Of a DNA stretch of 64,000 nt, positions 34,346-46,478 are shown one piece after another. The translations under genes and the position numbers were made by a program. The DNA comes from Dillenia suffruticosa (lineage: Eukaryota > Streptophyta > Magnoliopsida > Dilleniales > Dilleniaceae). Numbering within the stretch: position 1 is the first letter of the stretch; each line of letters opens with the position of its first letter. The DNA lies in contig JAVTVX010000024.1 in the NCBI GenBank assembly GCA_033439265.1, forward strand, positions 15,608,501 to 15,672,500, read 5' to 3'. The notes below the pieces were generated by a model that was not told where the DNA came from, made no database searches, and was given only the letters and a program-made list of their open reading frames with translations.

Positions 34346-35299
34346 TCAAACATCAATTAAAAATGTTTTTTATTTGGTTATAATGGAATTAGAGTTAAGA
34401 GTAGAATAAATAGGTACAAAATATTTTGTTTAAAATAATTCACTAGGCATACTCAAGTATCAAAATATAACATTTTTTTATATCGAAACAAAAAAAATAA
34501 CATTCTAACTCTGAATATGTAAAATGTATCACTCCTCCAAAGCAAAAAAAAATAAAAATGAAATGGAACTCCAACTAAAGAATGAACAATGTCCAATAAT
34601 CAAATGCTCTTTCTCAATTTTTTCTTTCTATTTTTTTTTCCGTTTCCTTTTCTTTTCTTTTTTTTTTTCACTTTTTAACTAGCACTATCGATTTTTTTCT
34701 TTTCTTTTTCAAATTTGGCTTTTTTCTTTCACTTTTTTTTTGTAACTCAATATGATAATGTCTAAAAATATATACAAAACTACAATATAAAAAAAATAAT
34801 GTCTAAAAACATAAAACTATGTGATCAACTATAAATAAATTAGTGAATTCGGATTCGAAATCTGGAGTTAGAAAAAAATAGGTCATGAGGTAAATTATGT
34901 AGGTAAAATTCAAAAGAAATGATTTAAATTCAAATGGGTTAACTAAAAGATATAAAATGATAGTGATGGTATTTTTGGAAAGCCAAAATTGTGTAAACTC
35001 AGGTGATTTAATCATTTTGGTGTATGACAATTATAAAATGTCATCTCAAAATGCATAACAAAACAAATTCTAGAATAACCAAAACACGTGTGGCATATGT
35101 TCAACAAGAAAAAATGAGAGTGCAATGAATTGCTTTTTAAGACTTAATTTCTCATATTGGTAAATTTTGTGTGTCAAATCTTACATGCTTGTCTTTCAAA
35201 TCAATCATTAAAAGAAAAATAATTAATCATATACCAAATAGCTACTAACACAAATCATTTTTCATACAATCTAATTCAAGTCATGTAACACACAAGAAC
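33918..35299 (-). other. Element B 3' untranslated region
   Basis: Next to the LTR the minus strand reads cttaaggacaagcaaatatt, the same conserved end as element A. The remainder resembles element A 7150-8400: an (AT)n run at 34313-34340, T-rich blocks at 34620-34740 and a ggtcatgaggtaaattatgt segment near 34880. No ORF. Confidence 0.7.
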
Positions 35300-35502
35300 T
35301 GTAATACCGACACTCGGTACCCGAACAAATATATTGGTTTTGAAATATTTATATACATAGAGGAAAAAATTTTTTATTTATATTGATTTGTGATTTTGGG
35401 GTCTTTAAATTGAATTTTTGGTATAAATTAAGTTGTCGTGTTTGTAGATCGTAGTGAACCCATTATTTTTATGAAATTCGCAAGCTAGCGAAAAGGTGGA
35501 TA

Positions 35503-35563
<61 letters not shown>

Positions 35564-38196
35564 CTTAAAAAAAAAAGAGAGAGGAAGGAGGAAACACCGT
35601 GTTTCAGCCAAAAATGCGGTATTCCCTCTTATCAGATTAGGGCTAAAAGCCCTAATCTGTCTCTCTCTCTTCATCTCTCTCTCTCCGACTCTTCGTCTCC
35701 CCTCTCCCCGTCTCTTCGTCTCCTGCGGCAACGCCTCCCTCGCCTGAAGCCGCTGCGCACCACCTCCACCACCACTGTCTTCTTCTTCTTCTTCTCTCTC
35801 TCTATCCTTCCCTCTTAGTTTCTCTCTCTCTCCGCTGTTCACTCTCTTTCTATCTCTCGCGATCTCCCTCCCTCTCGATCGTACTCCGCCGCGAGCCACG
35901 AACCGCGCTCCTTCACCTCCTCCCGCAAGCATGCCAGCCTGTAGCGCCTTCCGCCACGACGCAAGCGCGAGGGCGCGGCCTTCCCCCGAGCGTGCCACAG
36001 CGCGACTGAGCACGCCAGCGCACGACTGCCCGCAGAAGCCACAACGCGAGAGCACTGCACGATATCCCTCATGCAAGCGCCCTTGCGCGACCCTCCCTGC
36101 ATGAGTGCAAGCGTGCCCCTACACGAGTGCCAACGTGCCCTTGCACGAGCCACCCTAAGCGAGCGCGCCCCCCAGCGCGACCTCCCTCAAGCAAGCGTGT
36201 CTCAGCGCGCGACTACAGTCTCTCACGAGTACATACTTCAACCCACGAGCGCGAGTCCCTAGCCCGTGAGCGTGCCGGCCTGCAAGCCCGCTAGCCTACT
36301 GACTCGCGAGCCCACCAACGGGCCAGCCTACCAGCCATCAAGCCCGCAACGGCCCACGAGCCCGTGACCGGGTTTCTCCTTCCAGAGCTTACCTGCATCT
36401 TCACTACAGGTAACGACTGTGATTGGTTAAGGTTCTAGGGAGGGAAATGAAATTATTTCCATATTTAAATTTAATTTTGTTGACTTTAGGTTGAATTTAG
36501 AATCGGAAGTTATATATATGTTGTTGTGGCTTAAAAATCTATATTTAAATCCTTAGAACATGTGGTTAAATGTGTAGAAATTTTGGAGTATGTTTTGACT
36601 TGAAAATGAAAATAGGTTTCGATATTGTTAAAATGACATATTGTTTGAAAAAATCAGAGGAGAATTGAAAAGTGTATGATTTTTCAAAGATTTTTCTAAC
36701 TTGTAGAAAATTTATGTATTTTAGACTTGTTTTCGATTTTGAATTGTTTTAGGTTTGAATTTAGCTTGATTTTGTTTGGTTATTTACTTATAAATGGAAC
36801 GAAATTGATGACATTGGTGTATATTTATAAATTGAAGAATTTAGGGTTTGTACGAACTTAAGGAAAATGATAAACCCTGAAAATAGTCAGAAATTTGATG
36901 AAAATCATGATGATTTGATTAGGTTGGCTTTCTTGGTGATTCGATTGAGGGGAGCCTTGTATAATATGCCATTTTATACTATATGTTGCATTTGGATTGT
37001 GAACCTGATTTCAACCATTTTGATATGATTTTAGATTTGGTCTTGAGAGCTTTGGTGTATATTATTCCGTAGCTACGAAGGACACCGTGAGAGACGCTCT
37101 GGTGGCATCCGGATATGCCTAGGCCTGGAGTATCTCACGAGTTATCGTGATTTTTATTAACGACACGATACTAGCTAGGTTAAACTCGAAAGGGGGAGGA
37201 TTTGGATACTCTCTCCAAGTCTAGCACCTGGACGAGATCCGTCGCCAACGCCGGGATAGAGAGCACTTTAAATAAATTTGCATATAACACCCTTGGAGCG
37301 CCTGTCATAGGTCGCGGTAGACCTCTATCAGGACATTTTCGGTTAGCAGCTCTATGATTTTAGTAATAGTGTTTTGGATGCATATTTGACTTGAAAATGC
37401 ATGCTAATGATATATTGTTGAAATGAAAAGTATGATAATTTGAAATATGATTCATATACTTATGCTTTGACACTTCAGTTTCACACTTCATATTAGACGA
37501 TTGCATTGACCACTCACTCACCGAGTATTCTTTCCCTGAGTATTCACCCCTCATTTCCTTTCTTGTTTCAGAGATAGTATTTGACAAGGAGCGTTGCTTT
37601 AGGACGCTCGGTATTATTGGGAGATCTGGTCTGGACTTGAGGAGTCATTGTATATTTTCACTATAATTTCGTGAGTTAAAATTTTATTGATGATGTAAAT
37701 GTATTTTAAGGTCTATAGACGACCATTGTATAATTCTGGGATGACTGTATTATATGGACATTTAAACTGTGGAACTCTCATGTCATTGCATAACACTTGT
37801 ATTGAGACAATTCTTATTCATTGTGTATGTATTTGGAAATGTGTTATGTCTTAGAAGTGTATTTTAGGATTGCTCGGTGCCACCTTTAAATCACAGGAGG
37901 GACGACTGGCGGCTGTCCATGCCTTTGACGGGGGTATGGTAGTAGAGGTTTGTGGCTAGGTTGCTGAAAATTTTATAGTTTTGCATTATTCTGGATGTTG
38001 GCTGTAGGATTGGTTGATATTGGAGAGGCCGTGATGGCCATTTGTTTATTTTACAGGATGGTTTTGATTTATACATGATTAATTGTATTTGGGAGACCTC
38101 CGAAATATGGGGAGGTTCAATCCGATTTTCTGTAAAAATACAGTTGGCATTTAGGACAACTGATGGCTGTTCACGATCCCAGTCCGGGGAGTGATA
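35300..38196 (+). mobile_element. Solo LTR of the element C chromovirus family
   Basis: 2897 bp, TGTAATACCGACACTCGG to a mutated end GTGATA, homologous to the element C LTRs. It is flanked by a perfect 5-base target duplication agaac (35295-35299 and 38197-38201). It carries a (TA)n tract at 35506-35561, a 27-base perfect palindrome at 35633-35659, a GC-rich block to 36390 and a donor-like ACAGGTAACG at 36406-36415. Compared with the C LTRs it lacks about 110 bases after the donor and about 240 bases near 36960. Internal recombination between two LTRs is the usual origin. Confidence 0.92.
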
Positions 38197-38201
38197 AGAA
38201 C

Positions 38202-38640
38202 TAAAAAACTCGAGAAAATTTAGTCAGTATGGAAAAAATTCAGCAAAAACCTAAAAAAAAAATTCTTTTTCAAAATTTTTAAGTTTTTTATTTTAAATCC
38301 AAATGTGCAAATTCAAAAAAAAGAATCAGCTGCACCCTTACATTTAAACCAAACATTGCCTGCAATATATGAGAAATAAATATAATAAAATAACAAAAAA
38401 AAAACTCACCTAATAAAGTAGATAAACTCGCAACTTCCTCTTTAGTAATTTTTTTCGTCTTCATAGATTAAGGCATTATGTCCATTCATTGCATTATGCC
38501 ATGCTTTTATCATTTTCTTATCAATTCACGCATTCTCATAACCTTATTCTACCATTCCTCGAGCTCATTCAACCGCAATATCCTTTGTTTACCTGTATTA
38601 AAACTCCTTTTTAGTTGAAATTCACTTAAATTCACACAAA
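38202..38640 (-). pseudogene. Element B integrase C-terminal scrap
   Basis: The minus strand reads RILRLNELEEW then NKAYENARIDKKMIKAWHNA (38490-38600), matching the integrase end of element A ([20 protein letters not shown]). It joins directly to the protease-reverse transcriptase linker at about 38640, so the reverse transcriptase, RNase H and integrase core are missing. Confidence 0.75.
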
Positions 38641-39640
38641 AAATGGCACATGTATCAACATATTCATTGTCTAAAAAGTCATGATTTATATGCAATGAGC
38701 TAATAATGCAATTTTGAAGAGAATTATTAAAATAAAAGACATTAATATCATGTTCAGCAATCCTATTAATGCAATCCATTTTTAAAATATCTTATTTATC
38801 AAAATTTCTCTTGGAATGAAAAACATTGAATTCAATTTTTTTATTATGTGGGGAGAAAAGGTTAACCTAAAATCAATAAAATACCCTCATCATCATCTAT
38901 ATCGAAGACAACAAAATCAACAAAAAAAAAAAAATTTATCAACTTTAACTAATATATTCTCAACATTATCTCTCGGATATTTCACACTGCTATCAATTAA
39001 TTATAAACAAATATTTGTAGGTCGAAATTCTTTTAATTCTAATTTAGAGAATATGGAATAAGACATGATATTCACACTAACACCAAGATCACATAAAACT
39101 TTAAAAAGAATCAATTTGGCCAACGGTGCAAGGAATAGAAAAACTCTCTAGATCTTTGAGTTTTGGAGGTAGCTTTCTTTGTAAAATCTCAGAGTACTCC
39201 TTTATAAGTTAGACTATAGAAACATCAACAACTTCCTTTTGTTAGTAATCACTTCTTTGAGGAATCCCCTATAACTTGGCACCTGTCTAATGTGGCACCT
39301 GTCTAATGATATCCAAAAGAGAAATATTAATGTGTATTTTCTTAAAAATTTCTAAAAATTTTTCAAATTCTACATTTACACATAAAAGACACCCAGAAAA
39401 ATGGACAGGGAGCTTATATTCACTCAAAGAAGTACTTCTCTGTTTTGAGTCTGGTGCCTTGGACTTCTTACTTGTAGGTTGTTGTCATTTGATCTCTTTT
39501 TCAACCTCTTATTTATTCTCTTCCTTGGTCTCTTGCCCATCATTTCTATCATTTGACCGAATTGGCTCCCCTGTAGTTGTTTCCTACTCCTCAATGAAAT
39601 TGCCTTGGCCTAGGGTTCTTCTTAGTATCGATTGACAGTC
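38641..39640 (-). pseudogene. Element B protease and linker
   Basis: The minus strand near 39090-38950 reads DLGVSVNIMSYSIFSKLELK, then SSVKYPRDNVE..LVKVDKF; the catalytic Asp codon is at 39088-39090 and is intact, unlike element A. Upstream (39310-39420) comes the KFLKIFKKIHINISLL-like segment that precedes protease in this family. The linker MDCINRIAEHDINVFYFNN follows at 38779. Stops and frameshifts are frequent. Confidence 0.75.
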
Positions 39641-40860
39641 TACCTGGCATACGAGAATGAAATGTGCTAGCCAATTAATCAATTTTTTTTTCAAGCCTCT
39701 CAAACTTTTCATTTGTTGCTGTTACCAAATTTTCGATTGCCATCTCCCATGATGCCTAGTTTTGTTGTGGTTGCGGATTTTTTGAGTTAAAATCTGGTGG
39801 ATTATTTGGTCTTGGTACTCCTTTGACTCCATAAAAAATCATGATGGTTTCTCCACCTAGGGTTATACATGTCGGAGTAAGGATTGTTCTAAGACCAGCC
39901 AAAGTTAGAAACATAATTTGCTTATTGTACCTGCAGACACTCAGAAACAATATGAATAGAATCCCCACATGAATCATAATATAAAACATGGTTAGTCACA
40001 ACATTAAGTTGACTAGATTTTATGGCATTAATCAAAGAATCCATTTTTGCATTAAGCATAGTAAAAGTATCAATCTCATGCACATTAGCACTTTGTCTAA
40101 AAATCTCACATTTATTTAACCAATCATACTTATTAGAAACCATATCATCAAGTAATGCACATGTTTCATTTTAAGACTTACTCATAAATGGACCCTCAAC
40201 CATAGTATTAATGGTAATTTTGATAGAATATAAAAGATTACGATAAAAAGTTTTCATAATTAACCAATCAGGTATACCAAAATGTGGGCATCTCCTAATG
40301 AAATCTTTAAAATGCTCCCAAATATTATACAAAGAAACACCCTCAAACTGCTTAAAACTAGTAATATCATTACGTATCTTAATTGTCTTACCAAGTGGAA
40401 AATACTTAGTTAAGAATGTTTGAGACAAGTTCTTCCAATTTGTAAAATGATTGACAGGGAATGAGTTTACCCATATCTTTTCCTTTCCCCTAAAAGAGAA
40501 AAGAAACACTCGTAATCATATTGCATTAGGGCTGACTCCGCTCAACTTGATTTTGTCACTGATCTTCAAAAACTTTTTCTAGTGGTTATTTGGATCTTCA
40601 AAGGTTTCTCGATCAAACTGATCTCCCTGCACCATGCCAATGAGATTCAATATAAGCTTGAAGTTGTTTACTTCCATGGTAAGTTGTGCGATGTAACTCT
40701 AAATATCTTGAAATTTAGGCATCGAATACTCTCTCATAACTCTGTTGTCTTGAGCTATAGCTTCTTCCTTGACTTTCCTTATTTGTTTACAAATAGATCT
40801 CAAATTTCTCTCTATCTTAGAATCAAACTCAGTCGGGTCAAGACTCTTCGATCACAACAT
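39641..40860 (-). pseudogene. Element B gag
   Basis: The minus-strand frame 40171-40509 reads FSFRGKEKIWVNSFPVNHFT, then RNDITSFKQFEGVSLYNIWE and RRCPHFGIPDWLIMKTFY, the gag core. Frame 39922-40143 reads EIDTFTMLNAKMDSLINAIK and ends at the knuckle YDSCGDSIHIVSEC, where the first Cys is replaced by Tyr. The NPYSDMYNP..RNHHDF segment follows near 39860. It is homologous to element A gag along its whole length and interrupted by several stops. Confidence 0.82.
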
Positions 40861-41342
40861 GCACCGTACGACACCAAAAATAGTTCAAAATTAGATCTTC
40901 AAAATAGATTACAAGAACCATTCAAGAAAAACTATATCACCTATATTAAAGTAGGAATCAAGAAAAAACAGCAAGATAATGCACAAAAGACTCCCAAATA
41001 AATAATTGGAAAATCCTAAAAATCAAGAAAAAATCAAATAAAAATAGAAAAATGAATGAAACGATAGAATTTGCCAAGATAGGGTGGTGCCCATGTCAAG
41101 CCACGGGTTTTGCTCATAACCCAAAATCCTTTAAAAAAAGTGGTTGCTCAAGCCTAGATCCTAAACTATTTCTTGAACCCTAAAAATTTCTTTTCAAATT
41201 CGAATCAAATCCAAACCCTAAATAGTGACTATATAACCTTAAGAGACTGTATACCAATAAATACAAACAAGAAAGTAACAAAAAATATAAAAAATAGTTT
41301 CCAATTTCAAACAAAATTATTCTGATTGATATACAAAGATAT

Positions 41343-41359
41343 CCTTAACAACAGTGCCA
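41343..41359 (-). other. Element B primer-binding site remnant
   Basis: The minus strand reads TTTTGGCACTGTTGTTAAGG, a mutated version of the tRNA-Asp-type site seen in element A, about 12 bases inside the LTR start at 41371. Confidence 0.6.
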
Positions 41360-41370
41360 AAAACTTGATT

Positions 41371-41664
41371 TGTGAATTTGATATCACGATTTTGGACAAA
41401 TATATCATAATTGGGTTTTGTGTATAGTACAAAAAAAACGTCGTTCTCACGAGAATATGTTGTACTATCAATTATAAATTATTCTATCTAAGTTGGACAA
41501 ATTAAATTTCAATTGTAAAGATATTAAAAAGCTACGAAAATATTAATGAACTTAAATTAATGGATAAAAACCCCAAAACGCCAACTTCATCTCTTTTCAA
41601 CCTTTTACATGGCCAAATCCTTTCAATTGCCTTAAGTTTGTTGACTAAGAGTCATTGTTGATGA
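41371..41664 (-). repeat. Element B LTR (5' LTR), left part
   Basis: Starts TGTGAATTTGATATCACG, comparable to the start of element A LTRs, and is cut at gatga by chromovirus C. It continues at 52822. Confidence 0.85.
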
Positions 41665-41866
41665 TGTAACACCGACACTCGGTGCCCAAACAAGTGTATT
41701 GGTTTTGAAATATTTATATACAAAGAGGAAAAAAAATTTTTTTATATTGATTTTTGATTTTGGGGTCTTTAAATTGAATTTTTGATATAAATTAAGTTGT
41801 CGTATTCGTAAATCGTAGTAAACCCATTATTTTTATGAAATTCGCAAGTTAGCGAAAAGGTGGATG

Positions 41867-41911
<45 letters not shown>

Positions 41912-44845
41912 TTTTTAAAAAAAAAAAAGAAGAGAGAGAGGAAGGAGGAAACGCCGCGTTTCGGCCCGAAATGTGGCACTCCCCGTTATCAGATTAGGGC
42001 TAAAAGCCCTAATTTGTCTCTCTCTCTTCGTCCCTATCTCTCCGACTCTTCGTCTCCCCTCTCCCCGCCTCTTCCTCTCCCACGGCAGCGCCTCCCTCGC
42101 CCAAAGTCGCCGCGCACCACCACCACCACCACCACCGTCTTCTTCTTCTTCTCTCTCTATCCTTCCCTCTCAGTTTCTCTCTCTCTCTCCGCTACTCACT
42201 CTCTCCCTATCTCTTGCGATCTCCCTCCCTTTTGATCACACTCCACCTCGAGCCATGAATCGCTCTCCCTCACCTCCTCCCGTGAGCGCGCCAGCCTGCA
42301 GCACCTCCCTCCGCCACAGTGCGCGACTGCAGTGCCTTTCGCCACGGCTCAAGCGCGAGCACGCGGCCTTCACCCAAGCGCGCCACAACGTGATTGAGCG
42401 CGCCACAACGCGACAGTGCTCGGCAGAGCGCGACTGTAACGCCTTCTGCCATGGCGCAAGCGCAGTGCGTGGCCTTCACCCAAGCGCGCTACAGCGCCAC
42501 AGCGCTCGACAGAGCACGACTGCAGACCTCCCGCGAGTGCACGCTTTAGCCCACAGTAGGCCAGCCTACCAGCCAGCGAGCCCACCAGCGGGCCAGCCCA
42601 CCAACCCGCCAACCCGCGAGCCAGCGACGGCCTGCGAGCCCGCAACCAACTTTCTCCTTTGAGAGCCATCTGCCATCCTCGCAGAAATCCTTCACTGCAG
42701 GTAATGGCTGTGTTAGATGTGGTTTAGTGTTTAGAAATTGATTTAGTTGCTAACGTGGTTTCAAAATTGAAAATATTACAGGTTTTAAATTAATCTGACG
42801 GGTGAACGAAAGCTAGGTTTGAGATTCGAGTAAACCTAGGTAAGGGAAATGAAATTATTTCCATACTTAAATTTAATTTTATCAAATTTAAGTTGAATTT
42901 AGAATCGGAAGTTATATATATGTTGTTGTTGCTTAAAATCTATATTTAATTTCTTAGAACATATAGTTAAATGTGCAGAAATTTTGGGGTATGTTTTGAC
43001 TTGAAAATGAAAATAGGTTTCGATATTGTTAAAATGACATATGGTTTGAAGAAATCAGAGAAGAATTGAAAAGTGTATGATTTTTCAAAGATTTTTCAAA
43101 GATTTTTCAAAGATTTTTCTCACTTGTAGGAAATTTATGTATTTTAGACTTGTTTTCGATTTTGAACGGTTTTAGGTTTGAAATTAGCTTGATTTTGATT
43201 TTGTTATTTACTTATAAATGGAACGAAATTGATAACATTGGTGTATATTTATAAATTGAAGAATTTAGGGTTTGTACGAACTTAAGGAAAATGATAAACC
43301 CTGAAAATAGTCAGAAATTCGAGAAAAATCGTGATGATTTGATTAGGTTGGCTTTCTTGGTGATTCGATTGAGGGGAGCTTTGATTCTACGTGTTGTGGT
43401 TTTATTGAGGAGTGCGCTATCCTCCCCAAATCAGTGAGTGACATTTATTTCAATACTTTTGTTTAATATGTAAACCCTGTTTTAAAATATTTAATAAATG
43501 AGCATAATTTGTAGCGTGCTTGAAATGTTTTGACTGGTTTTGAAATTGATTTTTGTGAACCGATGGAGTATCCAAAAACTGTGTTGAAATATTGAAATTA
43601 TGCATCCATGTGGTTGAAATGTATAATATGCCATTTTATGCTATATGTTGCATTTGGTTTGTGAACCTGATTTCGGCACATTTTGATACGATTTTGGATT
43701 TAGCCTTGAGGGCTTTGGTATGTATTGTTCCGTAGTTACGAAAGACACCGTAAGAGACGCTTTGGTGGCATCTAGATATGTCTAGGCCTGGGGTATCCCA
43801 CGAGTTGTCGTGATTTTTATTAACGACACGGTACTAGCCAGGTTAAACCCGAAGGGGGAGAATTTGGATACTCTTTCCAAGACTATCACCTGGACGAGGT
43901 CCGTCGCCAACACCGGGATAGAGAGCACTTTAAATAAACTTATATATAATACCCTCGGTGCGCTGTCATAGGTCGCGGTAGACCTCTATCAGGATATTTT
44001 CAGCTGACAGCTTTATGATTTTAGTGACAGTGCTTTGAATGCATATTTGACTTGAAAATGCGTGCTAATAATATATTGTTGAAATGAAAAGCATGATGAT
44101 TTGAAATATGATTCATATACTTATATTTTGACACTCCAGTTTCACACTTCATATTAGACGATTGCATTGACCCACTCACTCACTGAGTAATCTTCCCCGA
44201 GTACTCATCCTTCATTTCCCTTCTTGTTTCAAAGATAGTATTTGATAAGGAGCGTTGCTTTTAGGACGTTCGGTATCATTGGGAGATCTGGTTTGGACTT
44301 GAGGAGTCATTATATATTTTTGCTGCAAAATTTATATTGGCAATATATATACATTCTAAGGTCTATAGACGACCATTGTGTAATTCTGGGATGACTGTAT
44401 AAATATGGATATTCAAATTATGGAACTCTCATGTTATTGCATAACATTGCATTGAGACATTTCTTATTCGTTGTGTATGTACCTGGGAATGTGTTATGTT
44501 TTAGAAGTGTACTCTAGGATCACTCGGTACCACCGATAATCACAAGAGGGGTGATCGACGGCTGTCCATGCCTTTGACGGGGGCATGACAGTAGAGGTCT
44601 GTGGCTAGGTTGTTAGAAATTTTTATAGCCTTGCGTTATTCTGGATGTTGGCTGTGGGATTGGTTAATTTTGGAGAGGTTGGGATGACCATTTGATTATT
44701 TTATAGGATGGTTATGATTTATACAGGATTAATTGTATTTGGGAGACCTCTGAAATATGGGAGGTTCTGCCCGATTTTCTGTAAAAATACAATTGGCATT
44801 CAGGACAACGGGCGGCTGTTCATGATCCCGATCCGGGGCGTGACA
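41665..44845 (+). repeat. Element C 5' LTR
   Basis: TGTAACACCGACACTCGG to CGTGACA. Contents in order: a U3 of about 200 bases, a (TA)n tract at 41870-41909 that could act as or around a TATA box, a palindrome agattagggctaaaagccct at 41991-42010 and onward, a pyrimidine-rich then GC-rich block to 42660, donor-like GCAGGTAATG at 42697-42706, then AT-rich DNA. A tcaaagattttt unit is triplicated at 43083-43120 but single in the 3' LTR. Confidence 0.93.
42691..42707 (+). promoter_or_regulatory. Candidate splice donor in element C 5' LTR
   Basis: TTCACTGCAG followed by GTAATGG, with GT at 42701-42702. It is conserved with element D. In the 3' LTR the site is mutated (actatagg at about 50691). Pairing with the acceptor at 45156 would remove about 2.46 kb. 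Confidence 0.45.
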
Positions 44846-44852
44846 ATTGGAT

Positions 44853-44864
44853 TGGTATCAAAGC
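44853..44864 (+). other. Element C primer-binding site (initiator tRNA-Met)
   Basis: tggtatcaaagc, one mismatch to TGGTATCAGAGC, seven bases after the LTR end. Confidence 0.9.
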
Positions 44865-45139
44865 GCCTAGGTTGAGAGCTATGTAGGAAGAGAGTCTTGA
44901 AAACATTCCCGAGTGAGTTTGTGTTTAAAGTTCTCAATGCATGAGAGTTTCATACAGTCATGAAGTCCTAGTACATGGTCATAGGTATATGAGTTCATCC
45001 ATTTTAGGAGGTTAGATATGGTTGTGTCTAACTTAACATGTTTTTTTTTTTTTGGATTCCATTCTTTGTGAGGGTAGTCAAGATGTGACTAGTCTAAATT
45101 TCTTGAACCATTTCTATTCTTTGAATGATACCTAATAAG

Positions 45140-45156
45140 GATCTTTCTCTTGCAGA
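45140..45156 (+). promoter_or_regulatory. Candidate splice acceptor before element C gag
   Basis: gatctttctcttgcag followed by AAGT and the gag ATG at 45161. The layout (pyrimidines, AG, four bases, ATG) is the same as in element D. Confidence 0.45.
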
Positions 45157-45160
45157 AGTA

Positions 45161-46300
45161 TGACGATCTAACGGAGCACCCGTTTTGCCCCACCAGAGGA
45201 ATTAGACGAGCCGGAGGGTCGTTCCTCGACTCGCATACCACCACCGGCACCTACTCAGCTAGTTGGTGAGGCTGATACTCCTGTACCCACACTCGACGCC
45301 TTTTGGTAGGTGTACGAATGGTACGTTTCGCATGGGGTCTAAATTCCGCCCCCACCACCTCCTACAGCGGCACCCGCACCTGCAGTAGCGCCAGTTCCTT
45401 CGGCACCGATTCCACTGCCGGTGGCTGGTCCTTCTATCTTGTTAGAGCCGAGTGAGACCACATCGACTACTCTTAGACGGGTATATGAGTTGACTTTGTT
45501 GGTTAAGGAGGCCCGTTAGCTGGGGTGTACTGATTTCACGGGGCTTGGTGATGCTACGACAGCCAAGCATTGGATCAATCGCACTCGCAGGATTTTGACC
45601 GATCTGGGAATTGGAGAGGAGCTCTACCTGAAAGTGGCATAGCGATTATTAGAAGGAGAGGCCCTCTTATGGTGGGAGGCCCTTACTAATGAGGCGACAG
45701 AGCCACTGCGGTGGGACGACTTCTTTCGGGAGTTTGACTGTAGATTCTTCCCACTCTACCAACAGGACAGGATGAGGTCAGAGTTGGGACGGCTTACACA
45801 GGGGTCAGATTTGTCTCGGAGTATGAGGCAGACATGCGGAGACTCCCAGGGGTTCAGACAATCCGCTCTGACTCACTTTGCACAGTATACTACTCAGCAG
45901 CATCCTTATTGCCACAGGTGCAATAGGTCCCATCCGATAAGAGTTTGTTCAGTAACGATCACTTGCTTCTACTATGGGAAGCCAGGGCATATTAGGAGTT
46001 CCTGTCCTGAGTTAGGATGCGGATGATAGAGTTCACAGAGTCGTACTAGTACTCCTCATATGGGATAGCAGGGGCAGCCTACTCGGCCAGTATCTTCTAC
46101 TCCCAAGGTGACCACCGGGAGTAACACAGTGCAGACCCAGACACGACAACAGCCTAGGGCTCAGGCCCGGGTTTATGCCATGATGCAAGAGAACGCCCAG
46201 TCGAACCCCGACATCATCATGGGTACTCCTCCTTCTGATCTTGTAGAATATGAGCTTTATTCCTATTTCCACTTCTTTTGAGGATGTCAACATTGTATCA
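45161..46300 (+). pseudogene. Element C gag
   Basis: ATG 45161 is followed by a stop at codon 4, then a proline/alanine-rich N-terminus (PPPPPTAAPAPAVAPVP, about 45340-45400) and the gag core (CTDFTGLGDATTAKHWINRT, then EGEALLWWEALTNEATEPLR and WDDFFREFDCRFFPLYQQDR). A deletion or frameshift near 45830 leads into a double zinc-finger region, YCHRCNRSHPIRVC and CFYYGKPGHIRSSC (45907-46010); in the second, the CX2C pair reads C-F-Y-Y, losing one Cys. Gag would assemble the particle. Several in-frame stops make it inactive. Confidence 0.87.
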
Positions 46301-46407
46301 TGATAGTCGTATAGGTATTTTATGTTGTGTACCCTTTTGTTGACATGATACTATTTTGACATCTTTGTACACTGAAGTTGTAAAAGCCTTAGAGGCTCAG
46401 CTATTTT

Positions 46408-46411
<4 letters not shown>

Positions 46412-46438
<27 letters not shown>
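46412..46438. repeat. (TA)n microsatellite between gag and protease of element C
   Basis: About 27 bases of alternating at/ta lie in the spacer between gag and protease. Confidence 0.95.
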
Positions 46439-46441
<3 letters not shown>

Positions 46442-46478
46442 GTTTGAAATTATTCTAAGTCTATGTGCATTTTGTTCA

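Noticed and set aside
41870-41909. Centromeric or telomeric satellite suggested by (TA)n and TTAGGG-like words
   Set aside because: These are short LTR-internal microsatellites and a palindrome; no tandem TTTAGGG array or long satellite monomer is present.
41973-42662. 229-codon open frame in the element C 5' LTR
   Set aside because: It lies in a GC- and pyrimidine-rich LTR block where stops are rare on both strands; the other LTRs do not keep the same frame and the translation is low in complexity.
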